From the NCBI GenBank assembly GCA_942492065.1, contig CALODV010000013.1, positions 496,001 through 560,000 of the forward strand: a stretch of 64,000 nt of DNA. The letters are read 5' to 3'. This document shows, piece by piece, positions 1 to 10,100 of the stretch. The position numbers and the translations under genes are program-made. The notes below the pieces were generated by a model. It did not search any database. It was not told the DNA's origin and saw only the letters and a program-made list of their open reading frames with translations. This DNA is from G963665815 sp942492065 (GTDB lineage Bacteria; Cloacimonadota; Cloacimonadia; Cloacimonadales; JAIOQZ01). Numbering within the stretch: the stretch's first letter is position 1; every line of letters begins with the position of its first letter.

Positions 1-94
1 TCTCAGCAATTTTGTCAAGCAGCATGAAGCCAATATTGTGCCTGCTTCTGATATAGTGTTTTCCCGGATTTCCGAGACCTGCGATTAGTTTCAT
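1..94 (-). CDS. pth: Peptidyl-tRNA hydrolase, N-terminal part (cut by window edge)
   Basis: Only the first 31 codons lie in the window. They read MKLIAGLGNPG, then a Tyr and SRHNIGF, which is the N-terminal signature of bacterial Pth: Asn9 and His19 match the substrate-binding Asn and catalytic His of the family. The enzyme frees tRNA from peptidyl-tRNAs that drop off the ribosome. The ATG overlaps the rplY stop codon by one base (TAATG), so the two are translationally coupled. The order ispE-prs-rplY-pth is a common bacterial arrangement, which supports the call. Confidence 0.93.
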   Translation of the reverse strand, partial: MKLIAGLGNPGKHYIRSRHNIGFMLLDKIAE

Positions 95-702
95 TATTCT
101 TCGGAAGCGGTTGTTTCTTCTTCTTCCTCTTCTTCTTCGTCAGATGATTTAGCTCCTCTGACTGCATGAACTGATACAACCAGAACTCTACCGGCTGTTC
201 TTGTGTTCATTTCACCAAGATCAAGATCTTCAACATGGATACTGTCGCCAATTTTTAATTGTGACATATCTACCTGGATATCTTCTTTGATATGCATTGG
301 TAAACTGTAAACATGAAGCTTTCTGATACCATACTCAATTACTCCACCGGCTTTAACACCAATAGGTGATCCGCTAAGAACAATTGGGATGTCCAGACTG
401 ATTTCTGAGCCTTCATGAAGTTCCATGAAATCAACATGAAGCACTCTTCTTGATACAGGATGAATTTGCTTATCCTTAATGATGGTCTTAATTTCTTTAC
501 CATCTACAGTAATATTAAAGAACGTAACATGTCCAAAGCTCTTTTTGAACTGCTTTGTAAATTCGTTTTCAGCGATAAATACTTTTGTACCGGGCTTACC
601 CTGTCCATATATTACCGCTGGGATTCTTCCCTCTTTACGTGCAGTGTTCATTTCAGCTTTAGTACCAAGTACACGTACTTCAGCGTTCAAATTCAAATTC
701 AT
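94..702 (-). CDS. rplY: 50S ribosomal protein L25/Ctc with acidic C-terminal tail
   Basis: 202 residues. The N-terminal half has the L25 5S-rRNA-binding fold signature (RKEGRIPAVIYG, HPVSRRVLHVDF) and the second half is the Ctc-type TL5 beta domain (SGSPIGVKAGG, HVEDLDLGE). It is therefore the long two-domain form, not the short E. coli form. It binds 5S rRNA in the large subunit. The last ~20 residues are a run of glutamates; such acidic tails occur in many Ctc proteins. It sits 40 bases after prs and overlaps pth by one base. The start is the ATG at 702, preceded by a GGAGG-type ribosome binding site. Confidence 0.95.
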   Translation of the reverse strand: MNLNLNAEVRVLGTKAEMNTARKEGRIPAVIYGQGKPGTKVFIAENEFTKQFKKSFGHVTFFNITVDGKEIKTIIKDKQIHPVSRRVLHVDFMELHEGSEISLDIPIVLSGSPIGVKAGGVIEYGIRKLHVYSLPMHIKEDIQVDMSQLKIGDSIHVEDLDLGEMNTRTAGRVLVVSVHAVRGAKSSDEEEEEEEETTASEE

Positions 703-742
703 TCATTCCTCCACTAAATTAACTTTTCTTGAGCTTATTGCT

Positions 743-1684
743 CTACCTGAATAATATACTAATCGACTCTTCGATATGAATCTTTTTGATGGCTATTGCC
801 AATAGTTCTGCAATGGAAAGCTGAACAATCTTATTGCTCTTCTTTTCCCCAAGCGGAACTGTATTTGTTATAAATAACTTCTCAATTGGCGAATTATCTA
901 TTTTTTCAACAGCGTTACCCGATAACACTCCATGAACACAGGCTGCATATACTTTCTTAGCTCCATGATCTTTTAATCCCTGAGCTATCTTAGTTAAAGA
1001 GCCTCCTGTATCAATAATATCGTCGAACAAAATTGCAACTTTTCCTTCGACATCACCAATGATATTAAGAATTTCGGCATTATCATTATTGTCAACACGT
1101 CTTTTGTCACCGATAGCCAATCCTGTTTTCAATCTCTTAGCCAGCTGTCGAGCTCTGTTCGCTCCTCCGGAATCCGGAGAGACTACGACAATTTCATCAT
1201 TATCAATGTTGGACTTGATATGTCGTGCAAAAATCGGTGTTGAAATTAAATGATCAACTGGAATATTAAAGAAACCCTGAATTTGCTCAGCATGGAGATC
1301 AACAGAAATAACTCTGTCAGCTCCGGCCGTCTCAAGCAGATCTGCTACAAGTTTTGCAGTAATAGGCACTCTTGGCTGATCTTTCTTATCTGATCTCGCA
1401 TATCCGTAATACGGGATTACACAGTTAATGCGCTGCGCTGATGCTCTTTTAAAAGCATCTATCATAATAAGCAATTCCATTAAGTTATCATTTGTAGGCA
1501 TACATGTTGACTGTATTATGAAGATATCTGCTCCACGAACATTCTCATTAATCTTCACAAAACTATCATCATTGGAAAATTTAAATACGTCTGCATCCCC
1601 AATAGGGATACCGGCAAAATTTGCAACCTCTTTTGCTAACTCTATGTTTGAGTTTCCCGAAAAAATTTTCATTCTTGAAAACAT
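743..1684 (-). CDS. prs: Ribose-phosphate pyrophosphokinase (PRPP synthetase)
   Basis: 313 residues, normal length for class I PRPP synthetases. It makes PRPP from ribose 5-phosphate and ATP for nucleotide, His and Trp synthesis. Visible signatures are IPYYGYARSDKK (about 90-101), the DLHAEQIQGFF region with His131, the SPDSGGANRAR segment (169-179) and the PRPP-binding loop DDIIDTGGSL (221-230). The first ATG has a GGAAG ribosome binding site lying in the end of ispE, so it is preferred to the second Met at residue 5. The ispE stop is one base upstream, so the two are coupled. The purine gene purD is in the same long gene run. Confidence 0.97.
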   Translation of the reverse strand: MFSRMKIFSGNSNIELAKEVANFAGIPIGDADVFKFSNDDSFVKINENVRGADIFIIQSTCMPTNDNLMELLIMIDAFKRASAQRINCVIPYYGYARSDKKDQPRVPITAKLVADLLETAGADRVISVDLHAEQIQGFFNIPVDHLISTPIFARHIKSNIDNDEIVVVSPDSGGANRARQLAKRLKTGLAIGDKRRVDNNDNAEILNIIGDVEGKVAILFDDIIDTGGSLTKIAQGLKDHGAKKVYAACVHGVLSGNAVEKIDNSPIEKLFITNTVPLGEKKSNKIVQLSIAELLAIAIKKIHIEESISILFR

Positions 1685-1685
1685 T

Positions 1686-2570
1686 TTACTTCCGTTTTAT
1701 AGTTTTTGTAAGGTATGTCCAATAACCTGAGTTTTTAAAGTAGTCAATAAATTCCTCAGCCTGATCTGCACTTTTACAGAAGCAGATCACAGTTGGGCCG
1801 CTTCCAGATAATATTGAGTACGCACCTTTATCTCTGCAATAATCAATAATTGCTTTTACTTTCGGAAACTTTCCGGCAATAAATGGCTCAAGATCGTTAC
1901 AGGATAGTGCAACATCTTTTCTGTTGATATATTCCTCTGCCGAACAGTCTATAATAGTTTCATTGAAACCTTTATATGCTTCTCCACTTGATACATGGAA
2001 TTTTGGATTGATCAGCAGTATGTTGTCTATGTTCCAGTACGGTATTTCTTTAATATTCTCACCGCGACCGGTTCCAACAGCCGTATTTCCTTTTATAAAA
2101 AAGTTAACGTCACTGCCGAATTTAGCCGCAATTTCGCTCATTTCTTCATAACTAAGGTGTAAATCCCATAGTTCAGATAAAGCAAGGATTGTCGAAGCAG
2201 CATCGCTACTTCCACCTCCGAGACCGGCTGCAACAGGTATTCTCTTTTCCAGATAAATTTCTAATCCGTTATCCACTCTATACTTATTTTGCATAAAGAA
2301 CGAAACTCGGAAAACAAGGTTATCCTTGCTTTCCAAGTTTTCTATGTTGGACAAAATCCTTATATTGCAATTCTTTGTCAAAGCAAAATTTAAATTATCG
2401 TGCAAATCAATTTCATGAAATACTGTTTCAATTTCGTGAAATCCATCTTTTCGTCTGCCTTTGACTTTAAGAAAGCTGTTTATTTTTGCGTGAGCCTTTA
2501 CTTGGCAATTCTTTTTGATTTCTATCTCCGTAGTAATAATAGTAGTAGTAATAATAGTAGTAATAACCAT
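1686..2570 (-). CDS. ispE: 4-diphosphocytidyl-2-C-methyl-D-erythritol kinase (start uncertain)
   Basis: GHMP kinase of the non-mevalonate isoprenoid pathway; it phosphorylates CDP-methylerythritol. Family motifs are clear: the substrate-side KAHAKIN near the N terminus, the ATP-binding loop PVAAGLGGGSSDAA, and SILSGSGPTV near the C terminus. The start is a problem. The family normally begins one or two residues before KAHAKIN, but no ATG, GTG or TTG exists there. The nearest in-frame starts are an ATG at 2570 and a GTG at 2576, both about 100 bases inside the wzc-like gene, where its Tyr-rich repeat is read in this frame as an Ile/Thr tract. I give the ATG; a rare start codon nearer 2510-2530 is also possible. 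The stop is one base before prs. Confidence 0.9.
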   Translation of the reverse strand: MVITTIITTTIITTEIEIKKNCQVKAHAKINSFLKVKGRRKDGFHEIETVFHEIDLHDNLNFALTKNCNIRILSNIENLESKDNLVFRVSFFMQNKYRVDNGLEIYLEKRIPVAAGLGGGSSDAASTILALSELWDLHLSYEEMSEIAAKFGSDVNFFIKGNTAVGTGRGENIKEIPYWNIDNILLINPKFHVSSGEAYKGFNETIIDCSAEEYINRKDVALSCNDLEPFIAGKFPKVKAIIDYCRDKGAYSILSGSGPTVICFCKSADQAEEFIDYFKNSGYWTYLTKTIKRK

Positions 2571-4743
2571 AACCACTATAGTACTTCTGAACTTCTATAC
2601 CATTAACAATTACACCAGTAATCTCAACATTTACGTTAGAGAGAATTTCTTTGGTTCTCTTGATAATCTCTCTGTCAGTAACACCGATTCTCACTACCAG
2701 AGCCATAAGGTCAACTTTGTTTGCAATAATCAAGGCATCCGTTACAGCAATAATTGGTGGGGAGTCAATTATGATATAGTCGTAAATCCTTCTTAACTGA
2801 TTGAGCATTTCATCCAGTCTGTATGAAGAAATAATCTCAGATGGATTGGGTGGCACGAAACCACTTGTAATAATATCCAGATTTTTTACCTGAGTAGGTT
2901 TTATAATATCTTCAACCTTTGTATCCGGATTACTGAGGAAATCGCTGGATCCCCTTTCTTTGTCACAATTAAACAGGTTGTGTATCATAGGTCGTCTCAA
3001 GTCATAGTCAATGATAACAACTTTTGAATCCATCTGGGCAAGGGTAATGGAAAGGTTGGCATTAGTAGTAGATTTACCTTCTTTAGGACCGGAACTGGTA
3101 ATAAGTATGGTAAGACCACCACCAACGTTTTTCTTTGTTACAATATTTGTTCTGAGTGTTCTGTATGCCTCAGCAACAGGAGACTTAGGAGCATAGTGAG
3201 TAATAAGACGGGCAATCATGTTGTACTGAGAGCTCATCAACTGCTTTCTCTCTTCTCCTTCTGCCTTTTCAATCATTTTATCCAGATCATCAATATCTGT
3301 CTCAGAAACATGGATAAATGGAATAGTACCGATGATAGGTATTTTTACATAGTTTTCCATATCATCAAGGGTTCTGAGTTTTGTATCCAGTGAGTGAATA
3401 ATGAATGCAACACTGATACCTGCAAACAGACCAAGAAGTACACCGATAATCATGTTGATGTTTTTTCTTGGTTTTATTGGTGAGTATGGTCTGGATGCTT
3501 CTTCGATCATTCGAATATTACCCATTTTACCTTGTTCAGCAATTTTAGCAGTTTCGTATTGCTCAACGTGCATTTCATAAATTTTAGCGTTCATCTGATA
3601 GTTACGCTCTAACCTTGCCAGTTCCAGTTCAGTATCAGGAAGAAGAGTCATTTTCTGTTCATAGTCTTCTACTGATTTTTTCAAACTGTTTACTTTTGAA
3701 TTGGCCACGTTTTGATCAATTCTGGCAAGGGCAATGTCTTCAATAATATTAGACCTGTATTTAAGTGGATCTGAAGATCCGACTCTTATAGCTACTGATC
3801 TTTTAATCTCTTCATTAAGCTTTTGTTTTGTGTTTTCAATTTCACGATTTAAATCTTTCAGCTCCGGATGATCTTCGGAATAAGAATTCATACTAAGAAG
3901 TCTTGCATATCTGCTTTGAGACTCAACCAGACTTGTTCTGAGCTGCTCCATAAGTGGAGATGAAAGCACAGAACTCACATTTAAAAGAAGAGAATCTTGC
4001 TTACCAAGTTCTGTTTCAAGATATTCCAGTCTTTTATCAGCAATTTCCAGTTCTGTTTCAGATGCCTTAAGTAATGCTTCCAAATCTGAAGACTGTTCAA
4101 TAAGTTCCTTTGTTTCCGCAGAAAGCAGAGATATACCATGAAGCAATTTATAGTTTCTTAAGTCCTCTTCTGAATTTCTGAGTCTTCTGTTCATGGAAGC
4201 AACAGTATCTTCAAGGAACCTTCTGGTCGCTGTAAGCTCTGTTCTTGCGTAAGATGTGTTTAATTGTATAAGTGACTGAGCTGCAGCATTAGCTATGCTT
4301 GTAGCTTCCCTGGGGTCGGTTGATTCACAGGAAACGATCAGTATATCGGTTCTGTTCTTATTATCAACCCCGATCATCCGCTGAATCCTTGATACAGGAT
4401 TAGACGAAGATGCTATAGGGTATGAATCAAATTCCACGTCTTTCTTTAATATAATGTATGCCAGCTCCATAACCGGACGACTCTTAAGAATCTCAATCTG
4501 GTTATTAATCATGTTTTCAGAGATTCCGGCTGTTGGCATGAATAAATCAATATCTTTTCTTTCCTCCAGAAGTATTCTGGCATGCGCTTTATATACCTTA
4601 GGTGATCTGATTGTATATACCATCGCACCGGATACTATAGCAAGAAAGATTAGTATTACAATCCATTTGAACTGCAGTATAATTCGTATATATTCGGAGA
4701 GATTTAAGTCTGTATCGCTATTATGTTTTTCAAAATTATCCAT
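2467..4743 (-). CDS. Wzc-like bacterial tyrosine kinase / polysaccharide co-polymerase with poly-Tyr tail
   Basis: 758 residues. Order: Wzz-type chain-length domain with a first membrane helix (about 25-45), a long coiled-coil periplasmic region (about 180-400), a GNVR segment with a second membrane helix (about 425-450), then a cytoplasmic BY-kinase domain (about 515-720). The kinase has Walker A (SSGPKEGKSTTNANL), Walker A' (VVIIDYDLRRPM) and Walker B (YIIIDSPP). The tail is a tyrosine cluster with twelve Tyr in a row plus three nearby, the typical autophosphorylation site of this family but unusually pure. It controls export and length of exopolysaccharide or capsule. The SLBB protein 12 bases upstream is its likely outer-membrane-side partner. 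The end overlaps ispE. No cognate phosphatase is seen in the window. Confidence 0.94.
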   Translation of the reverse strand: MDNFEKHNSDTDLNLSEYIRIILQFKWIVILIFLAIVSGAMVYTIRSPKVYKAHARILLEERKDIDLFMPTAGISENMINNQIEILKSRPVMELAYIILKKDVEFDSYPIASSSNPVSRIQRMIGVDNKNRTDILIVSCESTDPREATSIANAAAQSLIQLNTSYARTELTATRRFLEDTVASMNRRLRNSEEDLRNYKLLHGISLLSAETKELIEQSSDLEALLKASETELEIADKRLEYLETELGKQDSLLLNVSSVLSSPLMEQLRTSLVESQSRYARLLSMNSYSEDHPELKDLNREIENTKQKLNEEIKRSVAIRVGSSDPLKYRSNIIEDIALARIDQNVANSKVNSLKKSVEDYEQKMTLLPDTELELARLERNYQMNAKIYEMHVEQYETAKIAEQGKMGNIRMIEEASRPYSPIKPRKNINMIIGVLLGLFAGISVAFIIHSLDTKLRTLDDMENYVKIPIIGTIPFIHVSETDIDDLDKMIEKAEGEERKQLMSSQYNMIARLITHYAPKSPVAEAYRTLRTNIVTKKNVGGGLTILITSSGPKEGKSTTNANLSITLAQMDSKVVIIDYDLRRPMIHNLFNCDKERGSSDFLSNPDTKVEDIIKPTQVKNLDIITSGFVPPNPSEIISSYRLDEMLNQLRRIYDYIIIDSPPIIAVTDALIIANKVDLMALVVRIGVTDREIIKRTKEILSNVNVEITGVIVNGIEVQKYYSGYGYYYYYYYYYYYYGDRNQKELPSKGSRKNKQLS

Positions 4744-4755
4744 AACTTTCCTCTG

Positions 4756-5238
4756 TTACATGTTATTTATTGCTGCTATGACACTAACAACAATTGCTAC
4801 TTTTGACATGAAATCAGCAACTCTGAAAAATGCATAGTAAATTGATCCGGCTACAATCACAGTATCACCTGGTTTAAGCACAGGTATAAGATCTTCATTC
4901 CCGGTTTCAATATATTCTTTTAAATCAACAAATATGACTTTACTGCCGTCTGCAGTAGGTCTTACGATTCTAATATTTGCCAGTTTCGCATTTTCAGTTG
5001 GTCCACCGGCAAGTGAAATCAGAGCTAGTAGATCAGTGTTATCAGGAACAATGTACAATCCGGTTTTTTCAACCTGTCCCCAGACATAAGTATAAATCTT
5101 CAGTCTCTCAGAGTCAGAGATTGATCCTGAATAAAAATAGGCGGATGTATTACTTGCAGATTGAAAACTTACGGATTCCTCGGCAACAATACTTAAGCAG
5201 AAACATAGAATCAATAAAGCTAATATTATTTTCTTCAC
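4756..5238 (-). CDS. SLBB-domain polysaccharide export protein, short form
   Basis: 160 residues with a signal peptide (MKKIILALLILCFCLSIVAEE). One SLBB domain spans about 48-130: VWGQVEKTGLYIVPDNTDLL, then ALISLAGGPTENA and LKPGDTVIV. A C-terminal hydrophobic stretch (about 138-158) could anchor it. Wza-type exporters have a preceding polysaccharide-export domain, which is absent here, so this is a minimal SLBB subunit. It lies 12 bases upstream of the wzc-like kinase and is probably its partner in passing polymer to the outer membrane. What else completes the channel is not visible in this window. Confidence 0.8.
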   Translation of the reverse strand: MKKIILALLILCFCLSIVAEESVSFQSASNTSAYFYSGSISDSERLKIYTYVWGQVEKTGLYIVPDNTDLLALISLAGGPTENAKLANIRIVRPTADGSKVIFVDLKEYIETGNEDLIPVLKPGDTVIVAGSIYYAFFRVADFMSKVAIVVSVIAAINNM

Positions 5239-5288
5239 TTTCTCCCCTTTATATCATTTTTTTTTATATATTTACTTTTTTAGTCAAG

Positions 5289-6107
5289 TTAATTAGCATT
5301 ATAGTAGAACATCCTCAACAGAGATTCCGATCCTGACTTAACGAGAACATCATTTCCAAATGCATCTACTCGCCAGTAGTAAGTACCGGATTCAAAACCC
5401 TCAGGGATGTCAAAAACAGCTACTAGATCCTCTTCATTAGGATCAGCATCAAATTCATCGTATGACCAGACAATATCATCGTTTACATCGAACATAACCA
5501 CTCTGTACCTGGCTACAAGTCCGCTTGGAATCCTGTCCCAAACAAAACTGATACTATCAACACCTGCAATTGTAACCTGATTATTCGGCTCTTTTGGCAG
5601 AGCTTTATCAACCAGTTTATACGCCACTGTATCAGACACGGAATATTGCTGATGCTCATCAACGATCTCGATATAGTAATAGAGCTCCTGTCCTATATTT
5701 ACTTCATTGAGAGTATTATCAACATAAGACTCGTCCTGAACTGTTCTGATAGAATCGACAAGAATATGATCAACAATACCTGTATATTCTTTTCTGAATC
5801 TGTAAATCCTGACATATTCAATATCATCAATAAAAGGCACCCATTGAATTTTTATCCAATTACCATCAGAAACTGCATCAATACCATTATTATTGTCATT
5901 TACTATGTCTACAACATTTGTGATTTCACCATCAGGAGTATTCACTGTATAACTTTTTTGTCCGACATCTCCTGCATCACCTATATGATGAATCAAATCC
6001 GGCTTCCAAGGTGGATTTCCCGGACCTGACGTATCGTCATCACTACACGCAATCAAAATTAAGCATGTCAAAAAAACAAAGACGATTAAAAATCTATTTA
6101 ATTTCAT
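5289..6107 (-). CDS. FN3-like lipoprotein of unknown function
   Basis: 272 residues. A signal peptide ends in a lipobox (LILIAC, Cys21) followed by SDDDTSGPG, so the mature protein is lipidated. The rest is made of fibronectin type III-like beta segments: one around 75-165 (WIKIQWVPFIDDIEYVRIYR) and one around 170-265 with ISFVWDRIPSG and SGTYYWRVDAFG. No enzyme motif is visible. It is 8 bases after porV and transcribed with porU-porV. It may be a surface lipoprotein linked to secretion or attachment, but that is inferred from position only. The ATG has a GGAG ribosome binding site. Confidence 0.75.
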   Translation of the reverse strand: MKLNRFLIVFVFLTCLILIACSDDDTSGPGNPPWKPDLIHHIGDAGDVGQKSYTVNTPDGEITNVVDIVNDNNNGIDAVSDGNWIKIQWVPFIDDIEYVRIYRFRKEYTGIVDHILVDSIRTVQDESYVDNTLNEVNIGQELYYYIEIVDEHQQYSVSDTVAYKLVDKALPKEPNNQVTIAGVDSISFVWDRIPSGLVARYRVVMFDVNDDIVWSYDEFDADPNEEDLVAVFDIPEGFESGTYYWRVDAFGNDVLVKSGSESLLRMFYYNAN

Positions 6108-6115
6108 AATATCTC

Positions 6116-7144
6116 CTAGAATTCAAGTGAAAAGCCAAGCCTGTTGGTTGGTCCAAGTACATTGCTGATTATTGCATAATCTATTGTGACATTCTTAATC
6201 TTAAGTCCTAATCCGCCGGAGAAATTTTCGTCGTAATAGCCGCCACGTAAAAAATAGTTGTTCCTGAACTGAACCTGTGTACCCAGCTGAAGTATCTTAT
6301 CTTCTTCGTGATGTATGTCAGCTGATAATGTTAATACGGAATTATATTTGGGAATAGGTTGAGCAACAGCAAAAGCGACTCTTCTATTGTAATCAATTTC
6401 GTCCTCATGCTTTGATTCGGTATCCCATGATATTGTTGTTCCGCCAATGTCTTTCATTACGTATCCAAAAGAGAAATCACCCATCCATGGAACGTCAAGA
6501 AGGGTAGCTAAATCCGTACGTGTCAGAAATCCAAAATCGAATCCTACGCCTGTACCTGACTTATCGTCAATAGTTCTTTTGATATATTTTACATTGACAC
6601 CGAAATTAAAATCGACCGGCAGCTTGAAGAAAAACCAGCCAAAGTTAATATCCCTGTGAATATTTTTAGCAAAATTGAAATAGAAAATATCATCAGTGTT
6701 ATCAAAATATGAATCTGCTATTCCGGTTAACTGAAGATCAATATTGGCAGCCCTTTTATCACTGCTTAATCCGGTAAGATGAGACTCACTGAAGTGCTTG
6801 ATATCCGGTATAGTCAGTCTGGTCCAGTTCAATCCTATAGTAACAGAATTCGGCAAAGGCTGACAATAAGTAACAACGTCATAACTTGCCATGTTGTTAT
6901 ATAAAAATGAATGATTGAAATCCAGTTTGATTTTTCTGATCTGAGCTATCCCTGCAGGATTCCAGTAAACGGCTGAAGGGTCGTCAGCAACAGCTGAATA
7001 TGCTCCTCCCATACTGAGAGATTTAACTCCTGTTCCTATAAATATGAAATCACCTGTATATACTCCAGCATTCAGCGGAAGTAACATAATTAACATGATT
7101 GCTGCAATAAATACACTTTTAATTCTTGTATTATAACTCTTCAT
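6116..7144 (-). CDS. porV: PorV/PorQ-family outer membrane beta-barrel (type IX secretion)
   Basis: 342 residues with a signal peptide. The mature start carries the family hallmark GVKSLSMGGAYSAVADDPSA followed by VYWNPAG, shared by PorV/PorQ and FadL-like barrels. The chain alternates amphipathic strands and ends in LGFSLEF with a terminal Phe, as outer-membrane proteins do. In type IX secretion PorV shuttles cargo from the translocon to the PorU sortase. Its position 9 bases after porU argues for PorV rather than PorQ. The symbol rests on family plus context; the exact subfamily would need a tree. Confidence 0.82.
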   Translation of the reverse strand: MKSYNTRIKSVFIAAIMLIMLLPLNAGVYTGDFIFIGTGVKSLSMGGAYSAVADDPSAVYWNPAGIAQIRKIKLDFNHSFLYNNMASYDVVTYCQPLPNSVTIGLNWTRLTIPDIKHFSESHLTGLSSDKRAANIDLQLTGIADSYFDNTDDIFYFNFAKNIHRDINFGWFFFKLPVDFNFGVNVKYIKRTIDDKSGTGVGFDFGFLTRTDLATLLDVPWMGDFSFGYVMKDIGGTTISWDTESKHEDEIDYNRRVAFAVAQPIPKYNSVLTLSADIHHEEDKILQLGTQVQFRNNYFLRGGYYDENFSGGLGLKIKNVTIDYAIISNVLGPTNRLGFSLEF

Positions 7145-7153
7145 CTTTCACCA

Positions 7154-10100
7154 TTATTTTAGTATAGCCATTTTTTCTGTCTTCTTAATTGTTTTTCCGC
7201 CTTTTCTGGCAGTAACTCTATAGAAATAAACACCATTAGCAAGCTCTCTGCCATGTTCATCACGGCAATCCCAACCTTTGATTGTCCTTGGATACTCATG
7301 ATAGCCTACAGCGCTTGGAATATCATTAAATGATTTCACCAGTCTGCCGCTGACAGTATAAACTCGAATACTTACGTAATCAGCATCGTCAGTCAGAACA
7401 TAGGTAAATCTTGTTCGACCGGAATTTTCACTTTCATACGTTTTAGTAATCACCGGATTAGGATAATTACCCACATTTATCACATCGAAGTGATTATTTA
7501 CAATAAATTGAATTTTATGTTCGCTGAAGTTTCCATTAACATCTTGACAATCCACGATAAGGTTATACTCACCCTTATCAAGATTCAGTTTATACTTCAG
7601 CGGTATATGCGTAAGGTTTCCCTTACTGGCTGCAATTGTGTAGTCATTGTTATCAATCTTATCACCATTAAGGAACATTCTTATTCTGTTATCGAATACA
7701 TCTATACCATTTCCATCCGAAAGAACGAAAGAAATGATACCTGTCCCAGAAATATACCCACCATGCGTGAATTCCTGATTCTCCACATTCGCTTTAACAA
7801 CAGGTTTTTCTCTGTCATTGTTTATAAAGACTGCATAAGTACCGAATTTGGTCACTTCCTTTGTGATTTTAGATCCGTCTCTCGACAGCAAACCACCCTG
7901 GAATATCCATTTTTCAAAATCATCTTCCCACCGGTAAACTGCAACCTTATTATCGACAATACCCAATGCAGTCAGAGAATCAGTTGGGTCAAGAGTAAAT
8001 GAAAGAGACATACTGCCATTGTTAGGGACAGTTTTCAAGCTGTCTGCGTAAAATTCTTCATCTATCATAAAAACTTCATATGCAATAGATGTATTATCCC
8101 CACCCATTACAATGCTTTCTATATCTTCCTGATTAATGGATTCCTGAATGAACCGTCTCGAAACAGACCCCATAGCATCTCTTTCAAAAATACCTGAAGG
8201 GATTGTACAGCTGATATTTCCATCCGGACTCAGTACTGTTGCTCCTTCCTCATCAGCCCAGAACAGGTTCATATCAAAGTTAAGAGTAAAATCATTTTTA
8301 TCATACTCTGTTTCTATAAATGTCTGATCAGGATTTACTTCGACAACGATATTACCCTCAGATGTAATACCGGAAAGGTCAATAGTCCTGATATATATCT
8401 GATTAACCTGTAGGGGCGGGATATCATCTACATTGATCTGGTGCAAACCATCACTATTCCTGACCTCTATAAGCATTCTCGTTGCTTCAGATGCCAGTTT
8501 TCCCTGGTTTTTCATCTGTACTTTAAGGGCAGGCTTCTCATTCATTGTGATAACCTCTACCGCAAGTATCATCAAGTCGGCACAATTAACCTCAAAAATA
8601 CGATTCTCGTTCCAGAAATTAACCTCAGTCCCATTGGATTTGACAACTCTGAAATGGTATTTAACTTCAGTGTCATATCTCAATACCCTGAGAGGACGTT
8701 CACTTCTGTATCGTCCATCTTCAGATGAGTACTCCATATTTATTTCTTCAAGAGTGTTGGTTACCACTATTGTAGATTCTCCCGAAGTATAGGATGAATC
8801 ATATTCTGTGATTACATAGATTTCTTGAAACCCATTCTCAAAAGCTACCTGAGCAGATATGTATAGAGAGTCATACACAGAGAAAGTTGGTGGCTCAACC
8901 CTACTGTCAAATACAGTTTCATCACCGACAAAAAATTCTGAGTAACCGGAATAAAGGTTATCATAAGAATAACCAATGACCCTTACTTGTCTAAGGTAAT
9001 CATCTTCAGAAAAGTTTGTTGGAACAATATACTGATAGCTCAATATGCCATTAGGAGTTGAGACTTCATAAAAGTTACTTAATGGTAATTCGTTTTCAGC
9101 ACAAACATTAACTCTCGCTCCAACAACATTTGATGGGAATGTTGCAGAAACAGTGATAGTATCTCCCTCTTCAGGAGTAAAATCTGATATTTCAATATTG
9201 ATATTCCTTTCAGGAAGAGTAAATTTTATCATTGGATCACCGTGAAGAATACACCCCTCACTAAGTGGAGTATAACTGTTTGTACCCCTCAAAGATATCT
9301 TAGTTTTTGCAAAATCTACAATTGATCCCACATTACCAAGATTTCTATAAAAGAGAGCATCAAACATATATCTTGCAAAATATTCATCACCTTTTTCATA
9401 ACCTAAACCGGAAAAACCAACGTGTGCAATTGCTCCCCCGTTGGAGTGAACTGTCAATGCCTCCCCCATACTACTTGTTATGCCGGGTGAATCAAAGGAA
9501 GATCCGTAACAGGACATACTGCTTACAAAAGGATAAATATTATTTGTGAAACTCTCAATATGGTCAATATTAAGCAAGTCATTATCATCCCAAGTCTGAC
9601 CACCACCGTGACCCATGAATTGCACAAATAAAGCTCCGTTATTTATATTCTCCAGAAGTGTTGAAGTATTACCTCGATACACATCCGGAACTGTAATTGT
9701 TTTAATATAAACCCTGTTTACATCAAATGAGGCATCGATAAACCCCTTTCTGAGAGATTCGCTTTGTCTTGAGAAAAGGTCATCTGTATCATCTGCTTTA
9801 CCTCCGGCACAAAGAACAACATGGTTAGTCCATAAGTCCTGTGTCTGAGGTTCAGTAATGAATCTCAAGGTTTTTCTGGCAACAGCTTCTACATGGTCTT
9901 CCGTGTACACATTTAGTCGTCCAATCGAGAAATCCGGAACGATATCACTACCAATCACGCAGGCATATGCATTATCGCTGGGAGTGGCTCCATGTTTATC
10001 TGTCCAGACGTAAATTGGAGGTACAATATCATATTTTCTGTTAAGAGAATAATCACTCTGGTCATATATACCTTCACCCAGCAGCAGTGCATGGGTAAAC

